A stretch of 54,988 nucleotides of DNA from Levilactobacillus zymae DSM 19395 (GTDB taxonomy: Bacteria; Bacillota; Bacilli; Lactobacillales; Lactobacillaceae), in NCBI RefSeq assembly GCF_001434115.1, contig NZ_AZDW01000017.1:1-54988 (forward strand). The letters are read 5' to 3'. How positions within the stretch are numbered: the first letter of the stretch is position 1; each line of letters begins with the position of its first letter. The notes beneath the pieces are model-generated. The model saw only the letters and a list, made by a program, of their open reading frames with translations. It did not search any database and was not told the DNA's origin. Shown here piece by piece: positions 1 to 8,226 of this stretch. Position numbers and translations under genes: made by a program.

Positions 1-266
1 CATAGGAGCACCCCGTCGGGTAACTTCTATGCCTCTAAGCTTAGTATTTTTAGATTGACCCGTTTACTTGACGCAGGCAATCCCCTTCTTACTGTATTTT
101 GGCTGCTATGAACAAAGTGAGTGTCTCTAGCAAACGTAATTTCTGAGTAAAGTCTAAAAAGTTGCTCAGACAAAAAATCAGTAACGGTCCCGCCGCTACT
201 GGTCTTTAGTCTTCTAGTCTGCTGTTTGGTTTGGAGGAAGAAACTTGAGAGGGAGAAAACTGGGGG
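1..266. other. Left edge, no gene recognised
   Basis: I see no convincing coding region, RNA gene or clear terminator here. Open frames in this stretch lack a ribosome binding site. It probably holds the 3' untranslated region of the small minus-strand gene that ends at 267. Confidence 0.5.
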
Positions 267-557
267 TTATTTCAGCTGGCTGTCCTTGTGCTTTTGGTCA
301 AGATTCAACGCACTGGCGTCAACCGCCGTTTGGACTTGCGTCGAAAGTTGCTTAGCACTCGTCCGCTTGAGGTGGATTTTCGTCATCTGGACCGTGGCTG
401 CGGGACGGTCGTTTAAGGTGATTGTAGCTTGGACGGGTTCAGCCGTCACCGTGGTCTTGGTTGCGGCGGAAGCTCCCGCGGAAGTTGCCATCAACATCGT
501 TGCCGTCATCGTCCCCAACATTACCTTTTTGATCATTGACGTTAATTTTTTCATCAT
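267..557 (-). CDS. Small secreted protein, unknown function
   Basis: A protein of about 96 residues. It begins with lysines and a hydrophobic stretch ending in an Ala-rich ASA-type cleavage region, so it is probably exported. The mature part of about 65 residues is Thr/Gln/Lys rich with no motif I recognise. A GAGGAG at 563-568 places the start at the ATG at 557, or at the ATG directly after it at 554; an in-frame GTG at 563 overlaps the ribosome binding site and is rejected. It is divergent from the two-component system at 882, so it could be a target or sensor partner of that system. That role is inference from position only. Confidence 0.6.
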   Translation of the reverse strand: MMKKLTSMIKKVMLGTMTATMLMATSAGASAATKTTVTAEPVQATITLNDRPAATVQMTKIHLKRTSAKQLSTQVQTAVDASALNLDQKHKDSQLK

Positions 558-584
558 TACCACTCCTCAATGGATTTGTTAGTG

Positions 585-818
585 TTAAGCTGTTCGCTTT
601 CGATGTATTAGTTATACCATCGTGCGCCCTACCAAATCTTGAAGCTTCTTTAAGCTTAAAATATGAATTTCTTATTTTCGAAACCGGTTAACATGCTAAA
701 ATACGGTTAAACCCACTCATAGCGCTTGATTCGTTCTTTAAGTGGGCCACTTATTTTCTCACCTTAACGGGTGAAATTTCTAACTTACTGGTATTTGTTA
801 AGCTCTCCGGGGTAAGCT
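585..818. promoter_or_regulatory. Divergent control region with repeated TTAAGCT
   Basis: The roughly 320-bp gap between the secreted protein and the response regulator carries TTAAGCT at 585-591, 650-656 (inside the palindrome TTTAAGCTTAAA at 649-660) and 798-804, plus the variant GTAAGCT at 812-818. GGTTAA also occurs twice, 19 bp apart, at 686 and 705. OmpR-family regulators usually bind direct repeats, so these could be sites for the adjacent regulator. Assignment is inference. Confidence 0.35.
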
Positions 819-881
819 TTATCTATTAAGGGGGCGCCCGGTCCCCGTCACTATTCTCGTCACTAAAGGAGTTTTTTCCCT

Positions 882-1574
882 ATGAAAAATACCATTTTAT
901 TAGTCGAAGATGAAGAAGGCCTCGCCAGTTACGTGGCCAAAGAATTAACGTTCGAAGATTTTCAGGTCTTAACCGCCGCTGACGGAGAAGCCGCCTGGGA
1001 AACCTATCAGCAGCACAAAGATGACCTTCTATTAGTGCTACTCGACTGGATGCTGCCGAAGATGGACGGCATGGAGGTCCTGCGACGCATCCGTAAACAC
1101 GACGAACTGCCCGTCATCATGATGACCGCCCGCGATTACCTGGGCGACAAGGTCACCGGCCTGGACAACGGGGCCGACGACTACATCACCAAACCATTTG
1201 AAATCGAAGAACTCCTGGCCCGCATTCGGGTCATCCAACGGCGTACCGCTCACCAAAGCGGCCTGGACCAGACCTACCACGTGGCCGACCTGACCCTGGT
1301 CACCAAGACCCGCCAGGTCACCCGGGGAACCGAGACCTTACAACTGACCCAACGGGAATACGACTTACTCCTCTTCTTGATGCGTCATCCCGGCCAAGTC
1401 TTCACCCGCGACGAACTGCTCGACAACGTCTGGGGGGTCGACTTCCTGGGACAACAAAACGTGGTCGATGTCTACATCGGCTACCTGCGTAACAAAATCG
1501 ACGTGGCCGACCTGCCGCCGTTGTTCCACACGATTCGCGGAGTCGGCTACAGCTTAAAGGAAGCTGATGCCTGA
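882..1574 (+). CDS. OmpR/PhoB-family response regulator
   Basis: A 230-residue DNA-binding response regulator. The receiver domain spans about residues 3-115: acidic pair in LVEDEE near the N-terminus, phospho-acceptor Asp55 in LVLLDW, Thr82 and Lys104 in YITKPF. A C-terminal winged-helix domain (about 130-228) has the RGVGY signature near the end. Length is typical of the family. AAGGAG lies 10 bases before the ATG. Its stop codon overlaps the kinase start (TGATG), so the two are translationally coupled. It probably controls its own operon and perhaps the divergent secreted gene; the stimulus is unknown. It resembles ArlR/CsrR-type regulators of Gram-positives, but I do not assign a symbol. 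Confidence 0.93.
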   Translation: MKNTILLVEDEEGLASYVAKELTFEDFQVLTAADGEAAWETYQQHKDDLLLVLLDWMLPKMDGMEVLRRIRKHDELPVIMMTARDYLGDKVTGLDNGADDYITKPFEIEELLARIRVIQRRTAHQSGLDQTYHVADLTLVTKTRQVTRGTETLQLTQREYDLLLFLMRHPGQVFTRDELLDNVWGVDFLGQQNVVDVYIGYLRNKIDVADLPPLFHTIRGVGYSLKEADA

Positions 1575-2941
1575 TGAAAAAAGTTGCTCAACCACCGCGT
1601 TCCTACGCGGATATCATCCGCCGGTCGTTTACCAGTCTCCTACTGACCATCGGGCTAATCATCGTGTTGACCGTCTCCGTGACCCTGACGATTGACCAGC
1701 TGGTGCGGGCCCAGGAACAGGCCGCGCGGCTCAGTGCCAACCTGCAAGTTACCCAGGTCAGTAATTTTCAAGACTGGTTGACCGTCAACCGGGGCAGTGG
1801 GCTGAACTCCCACAACACCTTTATTTTAATCAAGAACACCAACGGCTCCACCACTTCGCTGCTCCCCAACGGGAAAAATCCGACGCTCGCCGGGAGTTGG
1901 CAGGTCCCGTTCACCCACCTGATCTACATTAAGAAGATGGGGCTCTACTTCTCGGAGACCCTGACCGCGGGCAATAAAACCTACCTGCTCTACATCGGGA
2001 TGCACGTTCTGTTGGGCAACCTGCACGTGTTGATTGCCGTGCTGATCATCGCCATCGGCCTAAGTCTCCTGATTGGCCTGCTCTTTGTTCGGCGGCTAGC
2101 CAACCGCATCAGTCAGCCGACCATCGAGCTGGCCCACGCGGCCCAACAGGCGGCGGCCAACCCCGAGGTCACCCAACCGAAGCTCCCGCAACCCACCGAA
2201 CCCGTAGAAATCAACCAACTAGCGAAAGACTTCAACCAACTATTGGCCGCCCAAAACGACCGGCTGCGTCACGAGCGCCAGTTTATTTCCGACGCCTCGC
2301 ACGAACTACGCACACCCATCGCCACGATTCGGGGCAACATCAAGTTGATTGAACGCCACAGCGCCAAGCACCCCGAGGTCATCCCCGAGTCGCTGGGTTT
2401 CATCGACCAGGAGTCCCTGCGGATGCAACACCTGATTGAAAACCTGCTCCACCTCTCGCGCGCCGACCGGGCCACCGTCGACCTTCAAGCCCTCGACGTG
2501 GCGACCCTGGCGCAGGGCGTGGTCAACCACTACCAGCCATTAGTCTCGCAACCGTTGACCTTTGACGGGCCGGACCATCCGGCCATGGCGCTGGGCGACA
2601 CCGACATGTTGCACCAGATTCTGACCGCCCTATTAGACAACGCCCACAAGTATTCGCCGGACGACCAGGGCATCACGGTCACCGTGGCCCAGGCCGAAAA
2701 CACCGTGACTCTGGCCGTGGCCGACCACGGGCGGGGTATCAGTGACGCCGACCGCCAGCACATCTTCGAGCGGTTCTACCGGGTCGACGCCTCGCGCTCC
2801 AACCAGGTAGAAGGTAGCGGTCTTGGCCTCTCGATCGTCGCCCAACTGGTCCAGCTCAACCAGGGTCAGATTGCCGTGACGGCGAACCAACCCCAAGGAA
2901 CCGTCTTTACCGTTACATTACAGGCCGCCCCACAATCCTAA
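1574..2941 (+). CDS. Membrane sensor histidine kinase
   Basis: A 455-residue kinase, partner of the preceding regulator. One membrane segment at about 21-40, an extracytoplasmic sensor region of about 110 residues, and a second segment at about 150-172 are followed by a HAMP-like linker. The dimerisation domain carries phospho-acceptor His243 in SDASHELRTP. The ATPase domain shows an N-box (DNAHKYS), a G1 box (DHGRGI) and a G2 box (GSGLGLSI). Organisation matches ArlS/CsrS-like kinases. The start overlaps the regulator stop by one base. The sensor loop has no recognisable PAS or Cache domain. Confidence 0.92.
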   Translation: MKKVAQPPRSYADIIRRSFTSLLLTIGLIIVLTVSVTLTIDQLVRAQEQAARLSANLQVTQVSNFQDWLTVNRGSGLNSHNTFILIKNTNGSTTSLLPNGKNPTLAGSWQVPFTHLIYIKKMGLYFSETLTAGNKTYLLYIGMHVLLGNLHVLIAVLIIAIGLSLLIGLLFVRRLANRISQPTIELAHAAQQAAANPEVTQPKLPQPTEPVEINQLAKDFNQLLAAQNDRLRHERQFISDASHELRTPIATIRGNIKLIERHSAKHPEVIPESLGFIDQESLRMQHLIENLLHLSRADRATVDLQALDVATLAQGVVNHYQPLVSQPLTFDGPDHPAMALGDTDMLHQILTALLDNAHKYSPDDQGITVTVAQAENTVTLAVADHGRGISDADRQHIFERFYRVDASRSNQVEGSGLGLSIVAQLVQLNQGQIAVTANQPQGTVFTVTLQAAPQS

Positions 2942-3033
2942 GAAATTCTCAGACAATCCTTAACGAAAAGCGATAACTTTCAGCCGATGTTTCCGCTATA
3001 CTGAATTCATCAACTGAAAGGAAGCGTCTTAAT

Positions 3034-3276
3034 ATGCTGATTGATAACAACCCGCAAATCCACACCATTACCCCCGCCCAGATTACCAAGGTCTTCTACC
3101 CTTACGTGATTGCGAAGACGGAAGCTGGGCGTTACGTCAACATTAACCTGAGCGATAAGGAACGCCGGGACCCCCTGTTTTGGGAGTCCATCGCCAACAT
3201 CGCCAAGGCCAAGTTATGGGTCCCGGTGGGCGAACGGTTCCACCAACTCCTCTCGTATGACTGGATGCTGGTCTAA
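3034..3276 (+). CDS. Small conserved protein, unknown function
   Basis: An 80-residue soluble protein with no signal peptide or membrane segment. GAAAGGA precedes the ATG at good spacing, a TATACT-like -10 lies at 2997-3002, and a strong hairpin follows at 3295, so it is a self-contained transcription unit. Composition is mixed, with aromatic and charged residues (FYPYVI, DPLFWESI, LLSYDWM). I do not recognise a family. Co-regulation with the upstream two-component system is possible but not shown. Confidence 0.65.
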   Translation: MLIDNNPQIHTITPAQITKVFYPYVIAKTEAGRYVNINLSDKERRDPLFWESIANIAKAKLWVPVGERFHQLLSYDWMLV

Positions 3277-3294
3277 ACTTCAAATTAAACCACT

Positions 3295-3327
3295 AACGCC
3301 GCTCGGCATCACCGGGCGGCGTTTTTT
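3295..3327 (+). terminator. Rho-independent terminator
   Basis: A 12-bp stem (AACGCCGCTCGG with CCGGGCGGCGTT, one G-T wobble), a five-base loop and a T-run at 3322-3327. It terminates the small gene ending at 3276. Confidence 0.9.
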
Positions 3328-3349
3328 CTGTCAGACACTCCGATTGGCT

Positions 3350-4309
3350 TTAGTCATCACTATCCGGAATATCCTCGTTATTTTCCATCTCATGAACCTG
3401 ACCGTACTTGGCTGGATAATTCATAATGATTAACGTGGCCACTTTATGATTCGGCAGGAACTCTACCGTGTAGCCAATCTTGACCGGCGTGAAGTAGTTG
3501 GCCGACGTGATGCCGTCGATGCCATAGGCGCCTTCATCGGGACCATTATGGTACTCCAGATTCATGTACGACGACCATCCCTGATTCGTTTCCCGCATAT
3601 ACATGACCTGATAGCGGTTCGGGCCGTACCCAAAGTGGACGATGCCGTGTTGGCGCAACAGCTCTTGCAGTAAAACGTTATCCGGGCGGTCACCCGTATC
3701 ATCATCTTCAGCCATCCAGGCCGAGACGGCATTGGTGTTCGCAAAGGGTGCGGGCAGCAGAACGTTTTTCATCAGGTATTGGGCGAAGGCCGTGTACTGC
3801 GGATCAAGCGTGGCCCCGTGACCCAACTCGGCGACCGCTTGCTGGGCGGGCGAGTCGGGCAACGGCGTCCGGTGAGCAAAGTCAGCCAACGTGAGCCCCT
3901 GGGTGGCACTAGACGGAGTCGATTGTGCGGCACCGGTGGGACCTCCAGGAATCAGGTACCCCCGCCAAATCCAACCGGCCGTGGTCTCGTTTTGGTTGTG
4001 GACGTGATAGTAGATATCCTCGGTCTTGGTGTCACGGTTGTAGAGCTTTTCGTGGGCGTCCGTGATCCAGGTCACCCCGGTCGTTGCCTGGTTTAACCCG
4101 TACCGCACGCCTAGATGTTCGGAGTACCGCGCCCCGGTCGCCCGATTATGGTAGACGTGAGCGCCCATTCGGGTCCGCCAAATCAAACGAACACTCGCGG
4201 ACCGGGCCGCCGAATAATTCCGACTGCTGGCCATGGCCGGGGCCGTCGCGCCCGTCCACAGGCCAACGCCCGCTAAACTCGCTAATCCTAATTGCATGAT
4301 TTTATTCAT
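3350..4309 (-). CDS. Secreted protein with SH3-like surface domain
   Basis: A 319-residue exported protein. The ATG at 4309 is chosen because AAGGAG lies seven bases upstream and a signal peptide follows (MNKIMQLG, hydrophobic core, AMA cleavage near residue 26). Residues of about 40-125 match a surface domain I associate with lactobacilli, with motifs TRMGAHVYH, ARYSEHLG, VTWITDAHEKLY and GWIWRGYL. The C-terminal half has an acidic stretch (AEDDDTGDRPD) and an aromatic-rich region without a family match. Homologues with this N-terminal domain are often labelled carboxypeptidases, but I see no catalytic SxxK motif. A cell-surface role is likely; any enzymatic role is unknown. Confidence 0.7.
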   Translation of the reverse strand: MNKIMQLGLASLAGVGLWTGATAPAMASSRNYSAARSASVRLIWRTRMGAHVYHNRATGARYSEHLGVRYGLNQATTGVTWITDAHEKLYNRDTKTEDIYYHVHNQNETTAGWIWRGYLIPGGPTGAAQSTPSSATQGLTLADFAHRTPLPDSPAQQAVAELGHGATLDPQYTAFAQYLMKNVLLPAPFANTNAVSAWMAEDDDTGDRPDNVLLQELLRQHGIVHFGYGPNRYQVMYMRETNQGWSSYMNLEYHNGPDEGAYGIDGITSANYFTPVKIGYTVEFLPNHKVATLIIMNYPAKYGQVHEMENNEDIPDSDD

Positions 4310-4462
4310 ACTGAGACTCCTTTCACTAAGCAGTGTAGTCAGTCTGCGCCATGAAAGACGTCTGAGGGGCCTAGACTTACCAGGTTTGAACGGTCGGTCA
4401 ATCATGCTACGAACTAGCTCAAGGGGTGATGGATTTCTTGTCAACGCTATGGTTGCCATGCA

Positions 4463-4503
4463 AAAACGGGTCTTCAGCCCTGAAATGACTGAAAACCCGT
4501 TTT
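4463..4503 (-). terminator. Terminator after GH30 gene
   Basis: A 15-bp near-perfect inverted repeat (AAAACGGGTCTTCAG with CTGAAAACCCGTTTT) with an A-run on one side and a T-run on the other. It lies downstream of the minus-strand GH30 gene and could work in both directions. Confidence 0.8.
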
Positions 4504-4563
4504 GAACTGTTTAAATTTAGTGACCGTTTCCGGTTCATTATTGACCGAATTAGTCCGAAAACC

Positions 4564-6096
4564 CTAGTATTCGTCCGGTGCCTTGTCCGAGGCGTTGAAC
4601 GGCGATGGGTTCAACTTGAACTCATCATCAACCGGAATCGTCGAGTCGTTCAACTCGCCGTTGGATTTGTGTAACGTGACCGTGCCGTAAGCCGGAACCG
4701 TCACGTTTTGCCAGTTGGCGCCGTCCCCGTTGACCGTGACCGCCGCCGTCAAGGGTTGGTCGGTCGGGTTGTACAGGTGCGCCGTGATGTCACCGGTCGG
4801 GCTCAAGAAGGCTACGGAGCCCAAGCTACCGGTATAGCCGTCTCTGGTGTAGTTGGTCGAGCCAATCACCTTAGAGCCCACCGGGACGTCTTGACCGAAG
4901 TTGCGCAACATGAAGTATTCCAGGTTCCGTTGCACCTTCCCGGTGGTGTGGTCGATGGTCACGACCCCCTCACGGCCGGTCGAATCGGCGGCGTTTGGCA
5001 AGCCCCGTTCGTCCAAGGCCAGGTTCCACAGGGTGATCATGTTCAAGCCGTTGTGGACCAGCCAGTTACCGATGACCCCAAACATGATATTGGCGGCTTC
5101 CTTGACGGGGTCGGTCATCATGCAGCGCCGTTCGGTCATCACGACCTGCCAGTTAGGAAAGGCGCGACTAGCCTTGTAGAAGTTGTCGTACGGCCCGGAG
5201 TAGGTGTGTACGGCAATTCCATCGAAGGCGGCGGCTTGAGCCGGCGTCACTTCGTCGGTGATGGGCTTGGTGATGGCGTGGAAACTGTCATCTAACAAGT
5301 AGAGCTTGGTGTCCGGGTACGACCGGTTCAAAGCCGGCCGCAGGTAATCGTAGCCAAACTTCGCTAATTCGGGGACCGTCCAGATCATGGCTGGCCAGTG
5401 GGCGGCGTTAGACGGTTCGTTTTGGATCGTTAACCCGTAAATCGGAATGCCCAACTTCCGGTAAGCGTCGATGTAGCGAACGAAGTATTGCGCGTAGATG
5501 TATTCGAACCGGTTTTCCTCAGTGTAGCCGTTGCCGGTAAATTCGCCGAAGCGTAACCGGCCGCCGTGAGTCAGGTGCTGGGTGTCCTTCATCCAGGCCG
5601 GGGCGGACCACGGTGAAGCGATGACCTTCACGGCCGGGTTGATTTTCAGGATGGCCTGCAGGACGGGGACGATGTGTTTCAGGTCTTTGGTGGCATCCTT
5701 GGCACCCGGTTGGCCCTCACCAATTGAGAACTTTTCTAAGGTCGCATCGTGTTCACCGGCCGGCACGTCGTCGTAGGTATAGAAGTCTTGACTCTGGAAG
5801 TCACAGGACCCTAACGGCACCCGCACGCTGGAAAAGCCCCCCTGTTCGGGATCGAAGAGTTCGTGGAGTAGCTTGTCGCGTTGGGCCGCATCCATCACGT
5901 CCCAAATCAGGTAGGCCGCCGAATCGGTGATGGCCGCCCCGGCACCTAACCAGTCTTGGTGCTGGTCGGTCGGATCGATGATGATCTTTTTCGCGTCCGC
6001 CGCGGCGTCCCGATAAGCCGGTGTGGCCAAGTGGTCCCGCCGTTGTGTCAGGTCACCCGCAGTCGCTGTCCAAAATTCATTTTTAAACTTTTGCAT
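4564..6096 (-). CDS. Intracellular GH30 beta-glycosidase
   Basis: A 510-residue glycoside hydrolase of the GH30 glucosylceramidase-like family. Seen: an N-terminal DQHQDWLGAGAAITDSAAY segment typical of the family, the acid/base Glu in TIQNEPS, and the putative nucleophile Glu in VVMTERRC, followed by a C-terminal beta domain. No signal peptide is present, so it acts on imported oligosaccharides or glucosides. The start at 6096 is set by ACGGAGG eight bases before the ATG, giving MQKFKNEFW; an upstream in-frame start has no ribosome binding site. It is divergent from an AraC regulator with a cre site between them, which suggests carbon-source induction and catabolite repression. Substrate (beta-1,6-glucan, glucosylceramide, xyloside) is not decided. 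Confidence 0.88.
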   Translation of the reverse strand: MQKFKNEFWTATAGDLTQRRDHLATPAYRDAAADAKKIIIDPTDQHQDWLGAGAAITDSAAYLIWDVMDAAQRDKLLHELFDPEQGGFSSVRVPLGSCDFQSQDFYTYDDVPAGEHDATLEKFSIGEGQPGAKDATKDLKHIVPVLQAILKINPAVKVIASPWSAPAWMKDTQHLTHGGRLRFGEFTGNGYTEENRFEYIYAQYFVRYIDAYRKLGIPIYGLTIQNEPSNAAHWPAMIWTVPELAKFGYDYLRPALNRSYPDTKLYLLDDSFHAITKPITDEVTPAQAAAFDGIAVHTYSGPYDNFYKASRAFPNWQVVMTERRCMMTDPVKEAANIMFGVIGNWLVHNGLNMITLWNLALDERGLPNAADSTGREGVVTIDHTTGKVQRNLEYFMLRNFGQDVPVGSKVIGSTNYTRDGYTGSLGSVAFLSPTGDITAHLYNPTDQPLTAAVTVNGDGANWQNVTVPAYGTVTLHKSNGELNDSTIPVDDEFKLNPSPFNASDKAPDEY

Positions 6097-6192
6097 ACCC
6101 GTATGCCTCCGTAGGACCCCACGTGGCCGCAAGGGGGTCTTTAGTCTTAACAGCCGGCCAACTGTGCGTTTTCATCAGATTACAGCTTTAAT

Positions 6193-6206
6193 TGTAATCG
6201 TTTTCA
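6193..6206. promoter_or_regulatory. cre site (CcpA box)
   Basis: TGTAATCGTTTTCA matches the catabolite-responsive element pattern TG-N-AA-N-CG-N4-CA at every fixed base. It lies between the divergent GH30 and AraC genes, about 97 bp upstream of the GH30 start. CcpA binding is inference. Confidence 0.75.
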
Positions 6207-6313
6207 CAGGCGCCGTCCATAGCCATCGCTACCCTGAATTTGTCCAAATGGAAACTTCTAGTTGTGTTAGCTGTTGCGACCTGCTAGGCTGAAAACAAAG
6301 GAAGTGTCGCGTC

Positions 6314-7198
6314 ATGGCCCAACAGCCCCTCTTTCAAACCATCGAATCCAACATCTACCTCCACGGCGGCCACCTGCAACGCAACCAATTTCCCAGTTGG
6401 CACTATCCGCGAGAAAAACACCAGCTGTTCGAACTGATCGCCGTGATGCAGGGGCAGGTCACCCAATTCATGGGCCCGCGCAAACGGGTCCTGCTCCCCG
6501 GCGACGCCATCATCATCACGCCGGAAACCTGGCACGAGAGTTTTAACTTTTACGGCGCGCAGTTGCAATTCTTCTGCGTGCATTTCAACGTGGGCGACCT
6601 GGCCTTAAAGACCCGAATCATCCAAAACCTGGGCAACACCGTCCTACCCAAGGACACCGCCGTGGCTCAGGCGGCCCAACGTTTCGCCCAGGACGTGGTG
6701 GCCCTAGATACCGTCCACCTGGCGACCACCGAACAAAAACTCCGCACGGAAATCGCCTTTCTGCACTTCATGGTCGCCCTCGCCCACAACAAATCGGTCC
6801 TGACCGGCCAACACGAATACCCCGAACGCGACGTGGTCTTGGCCCAGCAGTTGGCCAGCCACTTGACCGACGAGACCGGACCGCAACCCCCGACCTTTCT
6901 GCAGGTCTGCGCCCAACTCAACATCAGTTCTACCTACGGGCACCGCATCTTCAAGCGCGTGTACGGGGTCACCCCCAAGACCTACGCTAGCGAGCGCCGG
7001 TTCAGCCAAGCCAAGGGGCTCTTGGAGATTGGGGAAAATTCGATTGCCGACGTCGCTCGCCAGACCCATTTCAGCAGTCAAGCCAGCTTCAGTAAGCAAT
7101 TCAAACAATGGGCCGGGATGACGCCCAGCGCCTTTCGCCGGACCACCCACCGGGACCAAGCCACGGCCGATTATTTACGCCCACACACTAAAAAATGA
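6314..7198 (+). CDS. AraC-family transcriptional regulator
   Basis: A 294-residue regulator. The N-terminal cupin-like sensor domain (about 1-120, with WHYPREKHQLFEL and a GDAIIITPETWHE turn) precedes an AraC/XylS double helix-turn-helix domain (about 195-285, including SIADVARQTHFSSQASFSKQFKQW and MTPSAFR). AAAGGAAG precedes the ATG. Divergence from the GH30 gene makes that gene the likely target, with a sugar ligand in the cupin pocket. The specific inducer is unknown. Confidence 0.9.
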   Translation: MAQQPLFQTIESNIYLHGGHLQRNQFPSWHYPREKHQLFELIAVMQGQVTQFMGPRKRVLLPGDAIIITPETWHESFNFYGAQLQFFCVHFNVGDLALKTRIIQNLGNTVLPKDTAVAQAAQRFAQDVVALDTVHLATTEQKLRTEIAFLHFMVALAHNKSVLTGQHEYPERDVVLAQQLASHLTDETGPQPPTFLQVCAQLNISSTYGHRIFKRVYGVTPKTYASERRFSQAKGLLEIGENSIADVARQTHFSSQASFSKQFKQWAGMTPSAFRRTTHRDQATADYLRPHTKK

Positions 7199-7354
7199 GC
7201 TGAAAGGCGGTTAGCACTCGTTCCGACACCAATTGTCAGGAAAAATAAAAAAGGCCTTATCCCAAGCGGGACAAAGTCGCAGTAGTAGCTTGCATGAATA
7301 GACCATCTTTCAGTACTGTTCTATATATTCCACGCTCCATTTAGCCGTGAGGGC

Positions 7355-7488
7355 GGTCCTGAAGGGGCTCAGTGGTGTCGTTTGGGTTATTCGGGGTTCT
7401 TTCCCGGATTACCCAAAGGCCGAGCTTGAAGACCTGGCACTTTCAGGGCTTCAAGTCGTGCCCACCACGATCCAGCCCCTTCAGGACC
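7355..7488 (+). ncRNA. Structured RNA element family A, copy 1
   Basis: Outer stem: 7355-7369 pairs perfectly (15 bp) with 7474-7488. Inner stem: GTGGTG 7372-7377 with CACCAC 7463-7468. Arm P2: 7381-7395 with 7403-7417, 15 positions with a single T-T mismatch at position 8 and a GTTCTTT loop. Linker GGCCGAG. Arm P3: CTTGAAG 7425-7431 with CTTCAAG 7449-7455, capped by CCTG/CAGG. The string TCGTGCCCACC follows. Architecture is the same as the copies at 11374 and 29285, though the stem sequences differ. It lies after the AraC gene and before a convergent gene. G-T wobbles fall on the plus strand, favouring a plus-strand RNA. Confidence 0.7.
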
Positions 7489-7491
7489 AAC

Positions 7492-7526
7492 CGGTAAGGC
7501 GGATAATTTCCACAATCTGCCCTTGA
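7492..7526 (+). repeat. Remnant of hairpin repeat B
   Basis: GTAAGGCGGATAAT followed shortly by AATCTGCC resembles the inner hairpin of the repeat at 42457-42553 (read on the minus strand there). Another shared piece, AAAGGCGGTTAGC then CGACACCAA, occurs at about 7204-7234. Copy 1 of element A thus sits between two pieces of repeat B. The rest of the 7199-7354 gap shows no gene. Confidence 0.5.
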
Positions 7527-7537
7527 CTAAAAGCAGT

Positions 7538-7573
7538 AAAAGGAGCCTGAGAATTCCATCTCAGACTCCTTTT
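7538..7573 (-). terminator. Bidirectional terminator
   Basis: A 15-position stem (AAAAGGAGCCTGAGA with TCTCAGACTCCTTTT); its one non-Watson-Crick pair is a G-T wobble only on the minus strand. It lies between the convergent AraC/element A side and the membrane protein gene at 7607. Confidence 0.8.
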
Positions 7574-7606
7574 CAAACTGATATCAGACAGGTCAAATTC
7601 GGTCCT

Positions 7607-8029
7607 CTACCGCTCAATCGGTTTACCCTGAATCTCCGCCTTGCGAATCAAGTCGCGGCGGGTCTGGTAAGGTAAGATTCTGGTCTTGTGAGCCACGCAC
7701 CCATCAACGGTGCCGCCCATTCCGGCCAGAAAGAAGCTCATGGCGTTCCAGATGGCTTGCGGCCAATCCGGGTTAAAGTTCATCGCCAACAACGCGAGTA
7801 ACGCGAAGAAAGCGAGATCGATCAAGGCCAGAGCCCCCTGGCGATTGACTCGGTTGAAGTACGGATAGTTCCGCGTGAACAGTCCGTCCACAACCAAGAG
7901 GGCCACGATGGTCCCCAAAGCCATTCGTAAGGAATGCCCCTGGTTAAAGTAGTAGGCTGTGCTAAACAGAATCATGAATGTCAGATAGAGCCAAAAGGCG
8001 TGAAACGCGTATCGCCAATCAAATTTCAT
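7607..8029 (-). CDS. Small multi-pass membrane protein
   Basis: A 140-residue protein with about four hydrophobic segments (YAFHAFWLYLTFMILFSTAYY, MALGTIVALLVVDGLF, ALIDLAFFALLALLAMNF, AIWNAMSFFLAGMGG) and a basic C-terminal tail. The ATG at 8029 is chosen because GAGGTGA sits five bases upstream; an in-frame GTG at 8038 overlaps that site. I recognise no family. It is monocistronic. Confidence 0.65.
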   Translation of the reverse strand: MKFDWRYAFHAFWLYLTFMILFSTAYYFNQGHSLRMALGTIVALLVVDGLFTRNYPYFNRVNRQGALALIDLAFFALLALLAMNFNPDWPQAIWNAMSFFLAGMGGTVDGCVAHKTRILPYQTRRDLIRKAEIQGKPIER

Positions 8030-8226
8030 CGTGATCACCTCGATTTATTGGGGGAGTTAGTCCCTCTAAATTGAGTGTAAGTTTATCACGTGAAAGCCTT
8101 TCCTGAACACCACCGATACTTCTATGGTTAAGACACCGGCACTACTAACCTACCGGGCTGGAACGGCTTTCTTAGTCGTCCCCTTAACGATGAAAACCAT
8201 TACCAAATTTAACCTAAATCGCCTGA

